From contig CM051000.1 of NCBI GenBank assembly GCA_027704905.1, forward strand, positions 13,850,514 through 13,914,513: a stretch of 64,000 bases of DNA, read 5' to 3'. This DNA comes from Muraenolepis orangiensis. Its lineage: Eukaryota; Chordata; Actinopteri; Gadiformes; Muraenolepididae. Under the pieces are notes generated by a model that was not told the DNA's origin, did not search any database, and saw only the letters and a program-made list of their open reading frames with translations. This document shows, in pieces, positions 54,823 to 64,000 of the stretch. Position 1 is the first letter of the stretch, and every line of letters starts with the position of its first letter. The translations under genes were made by a program, and so were the position numbers.

Positions 54823-54977
54823 TTATTCTGCCTTTGTTTTCCTGCCGCTCCAAAGCGGCCGCGTTGAGGAAGTGGCTAAATAACACTGGTTGCTAATTGT
54901 GGGTCTGCTAGGAGTGAAGGCCCCTCCCACACGATTAACAAGAAAGTTGACCTAGATTGGGTGAAACCATCTTCAAT
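54823..54977. other. Unassigned spacer between Rex3 fragment and Tc1 continuation
   Basis: About 155 bp that belongs neither to the Rex3 consensus as I know it nor to the Tc1 transposase. Nothing recognised. Confidence 0.5.
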
Positions 54978-55513
54978 GGGCCACACACCACACCATGTTT
55001 GGAGGAGAAGTGGCACTGCACATCACCCGAATAACACTATACCAACAGTGAAGTTTGGAGGTTGAAGTATCATGGTGTGACGCCTCATCTCATGGTACTG
55101 GCAGACTTTGTATCATTGAAGGAACAATGAATGGAGCCATGTACAGAGAGATTCTTGAGATTAACCTGCTGCCATCCACCAGGATGCTGAGGATGAGACG
55201 TGGGTGGACCTTCCAGCAGGACAACGATCCAAAGCATACAGCAAAGGAAACTCGCAATTGGTTTCAGAGAAAGAAAATCAACTTGTTGAAATGGCCCAGT
55301 CAATCACCTGACTTAAACCCAATTGAACATTTGTGGAAGCATCTGAAGATCCAGATTCACAAGAGGGCCCCCCGCAATCTTCAAGATTTAAAAATAATCT
55401 GTGCAGAGGAATGGGCCAAAATCACACCTGAATACTGCGGGCGATTAGTTACTTCATACAGAAAGCGCCTTGAAGCTGTCATTACAAACAAAGGCCTCTC
55501 CACTAAGTATTGA
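54978..55513 (+). pseudogene. C-terminal half of Tc1-like transposase
   Basis: Open from 55055 to 55513 (152 codons) and extending upstream in another frame (FGGEVALHITRITLYQQ). It holds the second and third catalytic acidic residues. The N-terminal half is 4.4 kb away behind a LINE insertion, so this is a remnant. Confidence 0.88.
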
Positions 55514-56325
55514 ATTCATTTCATTTATTGTGTTTTTTTCCTATGTCATTCCATACATAACTTTATTTACATATTGACTTAGTTAATTCCAAAGTCTGGA
55601 GCAAATTTCACTTAAGGCCCCGTCACACCATAACGTTCTGGTCAGCGTTTGAGGAAACGTTGGTAATCGTCCGTGGTCGCTGGTATAGCGCCAGAAGAGC
55701 GTTGTGTGAACGCTGGTGAACGCTGGTAATCATCGGTAATCGTCGGTGATCGGCGGTGATCGGCAGAGAACGCTGGTCCGAAAATAAAGTTTTGAACATG
55801 CACAAAAGTTCTCATGGAGACCAGCGTTCTTCAATGTTTAACGTTAAACGCTGGAGAACGCTGGAGAACGTTCGTGGAACGTTCGCCAAATGTTGCACGC
55901 GTTCGGCTATTGTTAGTCAGTTACTTGGTTGTTATTAATCGTTCACAATCTTTGCTTTGCAGTGAACGACTCACTGGTACACATCCGACATTGTGTGCCT
56001 CTGTCTGGATGAGAGATGGAGTGGGTGTGTGTGTGTGTGTGGGTCAGGAACAGTGCTCATAGTCATACACTCATCCGACATTGTGTGCCTATTTTCGGAT
56101 TGGAGATGGCGTACAGACGACATGGCGATGGAGATGGAGTTTAGCAGTAGCCCCCCTCACACGCTTTTTTCCTCTTGGCGGCATGATGTGCACTGTTCAA
56201 TATCCAGAAGAACTGTCACGGTTACGGTGGTTGACAGGGGGCGTGGCCAAGCCCCGTGCGCTGGTGGCGCACACACACACCTGTCAACAATTGCCGTGGC
56301 TGATGGCTAATCCCCTCACCTTGGT

Positions 56326-57910
56326 GGGGGCAGTAGCTCAGTGGATAAGGACTTGGCTTGGGAGCCGCAAGGTCGCTGGTTCAAGACTCGGAAACACCAG
56401 GTTACTGCCTAAGTGCCCTTGAGCAAGGCACTCCCTACGCTGCTCCCCGGGTGCTGTCCTAATGGCTGCCCACTGCTCCTAACACTAGGATGGGTCAAAT
56501 GCAGAGAAGTCCTCAAAACATGTGCTGCCCAGCTGAGTGGAGTCCTGCAGTACATCTTCAACCTGAGCATGAGACTGGAGAGGGTCCCTGTGCTGTGGAA
56601 GACATCCTGCCTGGTGCCGGTTCCGAAGAAGGCACGTCCCAGCACCTCAAACAACTACAGACCGGTGGCGCTGACGTCCCACGTGGCGAAATCCTTTGAG
56701 AGGCTGGTCCTGTCGCTTCTTCGGCCCCTGGTCAGATCATCCTCTTCAGTTTGCCTACCAGCCGAAACTGGGAGTGGAGGACGCCATCATCTTCCTGCTT
56801 CATCGTGCCTACGCCCACTTGGACAGACCCGGGAGCACTGTGAGAATCATGTTTTTCGACTTCTCCAGTGCGTTCAACACCATCCGGCCTGCCCTGCTGG
56901 GGAGTAAGCTGATGGCGATGAAGGTGTGTGTGCTGAAGTTGTTCAGGAATATAAATACCTGGGAGTTCATCTGGACAACAAACTGGTCTGGGCCAAGAAC
57001 TCTGAGGCTGTTTACAAGAAGGGCCAGAGCCGTCTCTACTTCCTGCGGAGGCTCCGGTCCTTCAACGTTTGCAACAAGATGCTGAATGTGTTCTACCAGT
57101 CGGTGGTAGCCAGTGCCATCTTCTCCGGTGTTGTGTGCTGGGGAAGCAGGTTGAGATCAGCAGACGCCAACAAGATCAGCAGGATTGTCAGGAAGGCTGG
57201 CGCTGTCCTGGGGGTCCAGCTGGACTCCTTGTTGGTGGTGTCTGAGAGAAGGATGCTGCGCAAGCTGCGTAGTACCCTTGACAACAACTCTCACCCTCTC
57301 CATCAGGTGCTGACCTCATATAGAAGCACCTTTAGCAACAGACTCATTCCACCCAGGTGCACCACAGAACGCCATAGGAAGTCCTTTCTTCCTGTGGCCA
57401 TCAGACTCTTTAATTATTTAATTAATCTACCTCGGGTCGTGAGAGGGACAGTGGAGACTCAGTGACCTGAGGCCAACGTACTTTATTATTATAATTTTTT
57501 TGGTCAACGCACTGTAAATCATCTCACTGTAACTTTGCACTGTAAATTCTATTTCAAATTCTAATTCACTTTTCACTTTTCACATGTCACTTTTTCAGTT
57601 ATTTATTAATATATTATTACTGCCAATTTGCACTATACGTATTGTTGTGTATTGTATATACCTACGTATTACTGTAATAATACTGTAAATTGTGTTCATC
57701 TTCATCGATCAATACATTTAGATTTCATTTAGAGTTATTTTAATTATATTTTTGTTTATACTAGTTTTATTTAGTTAGTTGTTAGTTGTTTTTAGTTTTT
57801 TAGCTTAGGTATTAGTATTTTGTGTGTGCATTTATTCCCCCTGTGTCAACTGTTGCACCTTAATTTCCCTCGGGATTAATAAAGTAATCTGAATCTGAAT
57901 CTGAATCTGA
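56326..57910 (+). mobile_element. SINE head fused to 5'-truncated LINE (chimeric retroinsertion)
   Basis: 56326-56508 is the tRNA-headed SINE family seen at 6528. It passes directly into LINE coding DNA (56509 onward: VPVPKKARP, YRPVALTSHVAKSFERLVL, FFDFSSAFNTI, later VCWGSRLRSADANKI). The LINE ends with GGGATTAATAAAGTAATC and TCTGAA repeats. The flanks ACCTTGGT (56318-56325) and ACCTGGGG (57911-57918) agree at 6 of 8. The LINE has an internal deletion after SKLMAMK. Confidence 0.72.
56519..57465 (+). pseudogene. LINE reverse transcriptase remnant (L2/CR1-like)
   Basis: Reverse-transcriptase fragments in at least two frames: 56413-56907 region, 56696-57085, and 57085-57465 with the C-terminal NRLIPPRCTTERHRKSFLP. 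Frame breaks and a deletion remove the catalytic YADD segment. Not a host gene. Confidence 0.85.
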
Positions 57911-58460
57911 ACCTGGGGTATATATACCCTGGCTTCCCGTTCCCCCGGCGTTAGGTCGTACGTCATACTTTGTTCATGTTACGTCGTACATTCTGGGTCG
58001 GTACCCAGACCCCTGGACTGTCCCTGATCACTCTCTTGTGTTGTGTTTGCTTGAAATAAAGCTCTGTAGCTCTACTGTGTCTTGGTCTGCGTTCTGGGTC
58101 CCACCGAACAATCCACTCGTGACAAGAACAACTGAATCCACTGTTCCCCGCGGTTTATACCCTTTTGAACACAGTGACACGTCAGCACACGCTAATAGTT
58201 TTCAGGGGTGTCTTACTTGGTCGCTGGTACACGCTCCTCATGCGTTTGTCACACGTTAATTCATGCGTTAGTCACACGTTAGTCACACGCCAGATGTGTC
58301 CACCTCACCTAGAACGCTCGAAAATTGAACGATTAGAACGTTCATAGAACGCTGACCAGAAGTTATGGTGTGAGGGGGCCTTTAAATGGCCTCATTGGAA
58401 TTACATTTACTGGTAAAAATGTTGATGTGTTCAATACTTTAATAATTTCCCCCATTGTAC

Positions 58461-58463
58461 CTA

Positions 58464-58499
<36 letters not shown>
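58461..58499. repeat. (CA)n microsatellite at the Tc1 right border
   Basis: CA run directly after the TA target site. A similar CA stretch lies left of the element at 49790-49815, so the Tc1 seems to have inserted into CA-rich DNA. Confidence 0.9.
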
Positions 58500-58891
58500 C
58501 ACCCCTCACATACCCCTAGACAAACGACCACACACATGCATGCACGTGCATTGCCAGCATTATATGTATATTCTGCCAATGGTCTACCCTCAAGGGAAAA
58601 CAATAGTGGATTCGATTTCTATTCATGTTTGCTGAGACATGATAGGGAAATAGGGGGGAATATTGTGCAGACTACACAGCTATCTGGAGTTATCTAGAGT
58701 TGTCTGTGGTCACATTATGTACGGAGGGGAAATTATCTGGATGAGCCAATGAGATTTCTTGATGACAGGGGCCTAACAATACATAAGTACAACATAATAA
58801 CAGACTCATGACCACCACAATTAAATGTTTTGTTTCAGCACAGAGTGGCTCAAATGAAATATATATATATATTTCAAAGTGTGGTGGAAAA

Positions 58892-61763
58892 CCTCTCCTG
58901 GACTGCATACCTTGTCATGGTGGAGAGGCTTGTGTGATGACCCTGAGAGCTAAGCTGGAGGGGGTTTACACCCCTGGCAGGTTCAACCAAACCAGACTGG
59001 TCAAGGGGTAGGAGGCAAACCAATTGCAGACCCTGGTCCTCCAGGTTGGGGGTTGGGTGTGGGGTTAACTTCCTCATCCCGGAAAAAAAAGCAGTAGTTA
59101 CAGAAACATTGAAGAATGAAAGCATCAAAGACTTGGTTGAGGAAGGTGCCCTAGAAACGGTGATCATGGCGCTTCCCAGTCAAACCTGCAAGGAAGCTGG
59201 GAAGTTGATGCACCTTCTGACGCCAAAGAAATCCACCCCTCTGGGGAATGTCCGGACCATGTTCCAGGCTGGCAAGGCTGCTACCATTGCCAAATAAATG
59301 GTGCGCTACAATCTCTCTGTCCTGGGCCTGGGAGAAACAAGATGAACACAGTCGGGGGCGGTAAAGCTGCCCAGTGTGAAGTCTGTTATCTACTCTGGCC
59401 ATGAAGAAGATGGAGGAAATCACACTGAGGGAGTAGCCATCATGATGACTAAGGAGACCAGAAAGGCCCTGATCGCATGGGAACCCATCAGCTCTCGCCT
59501 CATTACTGCATCCTTCAGAACCAACAACAGTGAAAGCTCACATGTTAGTGCTATGCACCTACCAACGATGCAGTTGATGATGTCAAGGCCAGGTTCTATG
59601 ACAGCTTGAACCACCTACTCCTACTAGGGTAGGAGCCAGAGACTTCATTATCCTGATGGGTGACTTCAACGCCAAGATTGGAGGACGGAATGAGGGCTAC
59701 GAGGAAGTGATGGGGAAACATGAAACACGAAGAGTGGGGAAAGTGAATGAGAATGGAGAGATGTTTGTTGAGACCTGTGTCAACAACAACCTGGTCATCG
59801 GAGGAAGTGTATTCCCTCACAATGTTACAGAAAACCAAATCGATCACATCTGTATCTGTAGGAAGTTCAAAAGGTCCATGGAAGATGTCATCAAGAGAAA
59901 TCACCAAGTGAAGTCATACTTAAATACAACATTGTATACCTTACAGTTCAACTTGTGAGGAGGTCATAGGTAGAAGGACCCGCAAGCACAAGGAGTGGAT
60001 AACACCAGAAACTCTGAACAAAATCGAACAGAGGAGAAGGCTCAAGGAAACAGTAAACAACTCAAGAACAAGAGCAGTGAAGACATTGGCACAAAATGAA
60101 TACAACAGTTGCCATAAAGAGCTACGAAAGATGCATAAAGGACAAGAGACAACAGGTAGAGAGGCTAGCCCTGGAAGCAGCTGCACAGAAGAACATGAAG
60201 TAGTTGTATGCCATCACAAAGAAACTGATGGGAAAATACACACAAAACAACAAACCAATTCTAGACATGAATGGCTAAATGCTCTCAACTGTGGAAGAAG
60301 AGCTAGAAAGATGGGTAGAACACTTTCAAGATGTTCTAAATAGGCCACCACCAGCCGAACCACAAAATATACTCAAAGCTGGGTTTCCACTAAATCAGGT
60401 GTGAGAGACCAACAAAAGTTAAGATAAAGACTGCAATCAAGCAACAGAAGAGTGGCAAGGCTGCTGGCCCTGATCATATTCCATCAGAAGCCCTTAAAGC
60501 AGATGCAAATACATCAACAGACATGCTCTACGACTTGTTTGGCATAATTTGGGAAGAGGAAAAGACACCTAGAGAATGGGCAGAGGGACACATTGTGAAA
60601 CCCCCAAAGAAAGGTGACTTACGACAGTGTAAGAACTACAGAGGGATCACCCTACTTTCCGTACCCGGAAAAGTTCTCAACCGGATCATCCTCAACCGCT
60701 TCCAGGAATCTGTAGACAAGAGGCTCAGGGACCAGTAGGCCGGGTTCAGGAGATGCCGCTCCTCGTGTACGGATCGCAACACTTTGCATCATAATTGAAC
60801 AGTCAATAGAATGGAACACATCCCTGTACATCAACTTCATCGACTTCAAAAAAGTATTTGACAGCTTAGACAGAACAACCCTATGGAGCCTAATGGAACA
60901 CTACGTAATCCCCATCAAACTAATAAACATCATCAAAAACTCATATGACGGAACTACATGCAAGATCATGCATGCAGGCCAGTTATCAAAGAGGTTTGAT
61001 GTCAATACGGGGGTCAAGCAGGGTTGTCTACTTTCAGTCAACTGGATCATGAAGGAAACAGCCAAAGGGGAGAGAAATGGGATCCAGTGGACAATGTGGG
61101 AGAAATTATATGACCTCGACTTTGCAGATGACATTGCCCTTCTCTCTCACACACATATGCAAATGCAGGAGAAGACAGACAGACTCACACAAGCAGCAGA
61201 ACAATTGGGACTTACACCAAACACAACAAAGACACAGGCGATGAAGATCCATTCAAGGAGCAGCAACCCCATCCTCATACACGGCGCCCCCCCTAGAGGA
61301 AGTGGAGGCATTCACCTAGGAAGTGTGATGGACACCACAGGAGGGACAGACGCAGATATAAAGAGCAGGATCAACAAATACAGGGTTATGTTTAACATCC
61401 TCAGGAAGATCTGGAGCTCCAAAACCTAACTAACATCTTGTGGAGGGACAAAGTCAGGAATGTGGACCTGTGGGAGAGAACTGGACAGGATCCCATTGAC
61501 CTACAGATCCTACAAAGAAAGTGGAGCTGGATAGGACACACTCTCAGGAAATCAGCCAACAACATCACCCGACAAGCCCTAAAGTGGAACCCACAAGGGA
61601 AGAAACAAGGTCGCCCCAAGAACAGTTGGAGGAGGGATGTCCAGGCAGAGATGTCTTTGAGTGGGCAAAACTGGGGAGTCCTTGAAAAACTTGCCCCCAA
61701 CCGAGTGAGATGGAAGACATTCGTCAATGGCCTATGCTCCCTGGAGGAGCCAAGGGGTTAACT
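58892..61763 (+). mobile_element. RTE-like non-LTR retrotransposon, degenerate, with 15-bp target duplication
   Basis: The same 15-mer AAGTGTGGTGGAAAA is present at 58877-58891 and 61764-61778. Inside are an endonuclease (MGDFNAKIGG at 59657, NQIDHICI at about 59836) and a reverse transcriptase (NYRGITLLSVPGKV, FIDFKKVFDSLDRTTLW, GVKQGCLL, FADDIALL at about 61119). The C-terminal block has LQILQRKWSWIGHTLRK and RPKNSWRRD. Several frame shifts and stops and a short loss after GCLLS make it inactive. The clade is inferred from motif style; it could be a related lineage. Confidence 0.82.
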
Positions 61764-61894
61764 AAGTGTGGTGGAAAAATCCACCACACACACATTTTCA
61801 CACCAGAAAGTCTCTGTTTGAACGCCATGATGCAAAGGTGGTATTCTGTCTCTGGTATTATTAACACATTCAATACATGTTTCCTCTCCCCTGC

Positions 61895-62042
61895 CCCCGC
61901 AGTAGTACTGTAGCAGTAGTACTGTTGTATAAGTAGCAGCAACAGCAGCCGTAGTTGCAGTAGTAGTACTGTATTAGTAGCAGTAGTACTAGTAGTTGCA
62001 GTAGTAGTACTGTAGCAGTAACAGTGGTAGCAGCAGCAGTTG
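61895..62042. repeat. AGT/AGC-rich trinucleotide repeat
   Basis: Imperfect AGTAGTACTGTAGCAG units for about 145 bp. Confidence 0.9.
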
Positions 62043-63540
62043 TGGGTGGGAAGAGTCTCTGTGATGGACACCAGTGCTCAGATTGGTCATAGACGACATT
62101 ACATACACTCGGACTGTTGGGCTGACAGAAAGGCAAATGGAAAATTTCAAGATTGGACACCAAAAACGATTCAGCTCTCACTGGATCTAACAGAGGGTTT
62201 ATTTTCTCCATTTTCTCCAAGATCTCATATAGTTGCAGTCCTGATGTGTCATGTCAGGCTGGGGAAAACAGTTTGATTAAGGAGAGGCCTTGACCGGCTA
62301 TGGGCATGAATATGCAAACATATTGATTATGAGGATAAAGATGGAAGAAGACTGCTCAACATTGTTTTTTTTAATCAAACACACAAAGGGATGCACCTCA
62401 TCTCAATGAACACAGCAGGGACTAAAGCCAAACATTTATTTGCCTTCTCTCAACCATTTGTCCTCCCTTTTTAAATTTATATTATGCTCCCTTGTGCAAC
62501 CCAGTATCACGCCAAAGCTTGTAATACACACAGTGGCCACTTTGGTTTAGTGTCAGGCTTTAGCCACACTTAAACCTGAAATGCACACGTTAATATTAGC
62601 TTGATTAAAATTTATTAAAACTACTTTTTAGGAAACAGAAATGTGTCAGTATGTGAGGTTGACACAGGGGTCATCATCCGGGTATTTGACCATTTTGACC
62701 AGGTTAATCAACAAAGTCCCAGAGAAAAACGTAGTATTTGTTTCTGCAAACCAAGGACATGTTATAAATCAACCTTTGTAACGTTGTGTCTGTTTTGACC
62801 GCTTGTGGCGCTGTTGGGCCATGTTTTTTTTGGAGGGAATAATGGCTATGTTAACCAACCAACGTTTAATTTACACAACTCCAGATAAAGATTCATTCCT
62901 TAATAGTGCACTTCTTTACTCCAAACCCCAATAGGGACGTTACCTGCTGGCAACTGAGCTGCCATAAATGGTTTTGTTTTAAGCGTAAACTAGGTTCCAA
63001 TATTGTTAGAGATGGATTTGAGACTAAGGCAGGGAGGCCTGATTGGTAGCAGTTGGCTGCTTCCAATCCTGCCATTTTATATAAATCAGTGGGAAAAAAA
63101 GTTAAAAAAAAACAAAACTGAATAAACAAACAAATAACTTCAGTTGGCTATACCCCTCTGGGTCCTCACAATGACTTCGATTACTATCCACAACTTTTGC
63201 ATCACTCCCATGACTGACTTGAGTGAGCCTTATTTATAGTCTGGCCCAGTCAATTTAGACAGAAAATAACAAAATAATCAGCCAACTACATGGAGCTCTA
63301 TGTTACACACAATAGTAATACTATACAATTCATGTATTACCCCACAATACACAATCCAACCCTTAAACCCTCTCAAATGTACCTTAACAACCAACCACCC
63401 ATAACCCCATAGCCCCCCCCCAATAAAAACCCTGCAGGAACACCCCTACAAAGGCGCAATGGTACTCTTGAACATGCTGTCTTAAACCAATTGTCCTTGT
63501 ACCTCCACCAAAACTGCCTCTTGGCCCCATCTGGCAGTGA
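62043..63540. other. Intergenic DNA, nothing recognised
   Basis: AT-rich, no protein-like open frame and no clear repeat. Confidence 0.55.
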
Positions 63541-63765
63541 TGGAGTTGCTCCATGTTGCTAGAGCGAATTCTCTCTCCTCAGTCCTGATACTCCTGGACC
63601 CAACTGGTCTTGTCGTTTCCCCCTTCGAACACGCAAGTGGAAACACGCAGCCGGGTGCTTAGCAGACATCTCAAAGTGGATGCACCACCTAAAGCTCAAC
63701 CTGGACAAAACTGAGGTAGTGTTCATCCCGGCAAAAGGCTGTCCACACGGATGCACAGATGGCGA
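63541..63765 (+). mobile_element. L2 LINE fragments
   Basis: 63545-63600 is the reverse complement of 53593-53648 in the minus-strand L2 copy (ATGTTGCTAGAGCGAATTC). 63663-63730 reads DISKWMHHLKLNLDKTEVVF, an L2 reverse-transcriptase segment. The two pieces are not adjacent in an intact element. Confidence 0.75.
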
Positions 63766-64000
63766 CCCGGTCTGGACGGTTAAAGAGCTCCTGGCGGTCC
63801 GCCGATGAGGCAGGGTATTCCAGTACCTACCTGGTGGACTGGGAGGGCTACGGTCTGGAGGATCGCAGTTGGGTCCCTCCTTCCTACCTGGCTGACCCCT
63901 CCCTGCTCACAGACTTCTACCAGGCCCACCCCGATTTCCCTGGAAGTCCACCTGGTGTCGCCCCTAGGGAGGGTGGTATTGTTGTGATTCCAGCATCACA
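63766..64000 (+). mobile_element. Ty3/Gypsy pol 3' end with chromodomain, degenerate, runs off the window
   Basis: Reads VWTVKELLAVRR, then after a frame break YLVDWEGYGLEDRSWVPPSY, a chromodomain of the chromovirus type, then a proline-rich pol end. The frame break and an in-frame stop mark it as dead. TGTGATTCC at 63982 may be the start of the 3' LTR. Confidence 0.75.

Larger units (their letters stand above)
56214..58124 (+). mobile_element. Solo LTR (Gypsy-like) with AGAAC target duplication, itself interrupted
   Basis: It begins TGTCACGGTT and ends CTCGTGACA. The perfect 5-bp duplication AGAAC lies at 56209-56213 and 58125-58129. A TATA run at about 57919-57926 and AATAAA at 58055-58060 fit U3 and R. 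Without the inner insertion the LTR would be about 320 bp. Confidence 0.82.
55615..58381. mobile_element. TIR DNA transposon inserted in Tc1 right end (Harbinger- or TTAA-type)
   Basis: The ends AGGCCCCGTCACACCATAAC and the reverse complement at 58350-58381 agree over about 32 bp. The flanks are TTA (55612-55614 and 58382-58384), or TTAA if the terminal A is counted as target. The inner left side has tandem AACGCTGG/ATCGGCGGTG motifs. No transposase was seen, so it is non-autonomous. Removing it rejoins the Tc1 terminal repeat. Confidence 0.78.
49842..58457 (+). mobile_element. Tc1-like (DD34E) DNA transposon, split by two nested insertions
   Basis: The left end CAATGGGGCAAATAAGTATT and the right end (about 58363-58457, reading ACTTTAATAATTTCCCCCATTG) are inverted, and both are flanked by TA (49840-49841 and 58458-58459). 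The transposase can be read in two blocks. Block one, about 50190-50583, ends VLWSDETKIELF with the first catalytic Asp. Block two, about 54978-55513, has FQQDNDPKHTAK (second Asp) and SPDLNPIEHLW (Glu), 34 residues apart as in Tc1 DD34E enzymes. Insertions at about 50585-54976 and 55615-58381 interrupt it, so it cannot be expressed as one protein. Confidence 0.9.

Noticed and set aside
56326..56400. tRNA gene (A and B boxes present, also at 6528, 11254 and 36490)
   Set aside because: The sequence continues into a repeated SINE body in all copies and lacks a foldable full tRNA.
56926..57465. Host gene of 179 codons
   Set aside because: Sequence is the C-terminus of a LINE reverse transcriptase inside a chimeric insertion.
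59046..61761. Host endonuclease-like genes (several open frames)
   Set aside because: Motifs and target duplication show a degenerate non-LTR retrotransposon.

Overview
The window is teleost fish nuclear DNA. It holds split genes with GT-AG introns, long CA/TG dinucleotide tracts, tRNA-headed SINEs and fish-type L2, Rex3/RTE, Tc1, hAT and Ty3/Gypsy remnants. The density of long dinucleotide repeats recalls gadiform fish, but the species cannot be fixed from the sequence alone. No prokaryotic feature was seen.

From 52 to 23700, on the plus strand, lies the 3' nine tenths of lrp4, the low-density-lipoprotein-receptor-related protein 4 that acts as agrin co-receptor. I assembled 33 exons. They encode the last four LDLa repeats, two EGF modules, four YWTD beta-propellers separated by EGF modules, a transmembrane helix, an NPSY-containing tail and a C-terminal ESQV. 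The summed exon length stays in one frame (1719 complete residues plus stop). The signal peptide and first LDLa repeats lie upstream of the window. Introns carry very long TG tracts, minisatellites, SINEs, two short inverted-repeat elements and a local duplication that copies the tail of an exon into an upstream intron.

From about 26800 to 47110, also on the plus strand, lies a complete ckap5 (chTOG/XMAP215 microtubule polymerase). One non-coding exon and 45 coding exons sum to 6039 nt (2012 aa plus stop), close to the human protein, with TOG domains 1-5 and a C-terminal TOG-like module. Its promoter has CCAAT boxes followed by a CDE/CHR-like site, the layout of G2/M-expressed genes. lrp4 and ckap5 are neighbours in tetrapods too, so this is a conserved pair and not evidence that they work together: one is a synapse/Wnt receptor, the other a mitotic microtubule factor.

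From 47110 to 64000 there is no host gene that I can support. After about 2.7 kb of featureless DNA comes a layered transposon nest at 49842-58457. A Tc1-like element with readable DD34E residues has been split twice: by a minus-strand L2 LINE that itself holds a hAT fragment with an LTR piece, and by a TIR element that holds a solo LTR that holds a SINE-LINE chimera. A degenerate RTE-like LINE with a perfect 15-bp target duplication follows (58892-61763). L2 pieces and a Ty3/Gypsy chromodomain fragment close the window. I found no clearly new biological system. The best unusual items are the exon-tail duplication in lrp4, the palindrome just inside ckap5 intron 1, and the nested SINE-LINE chimera.
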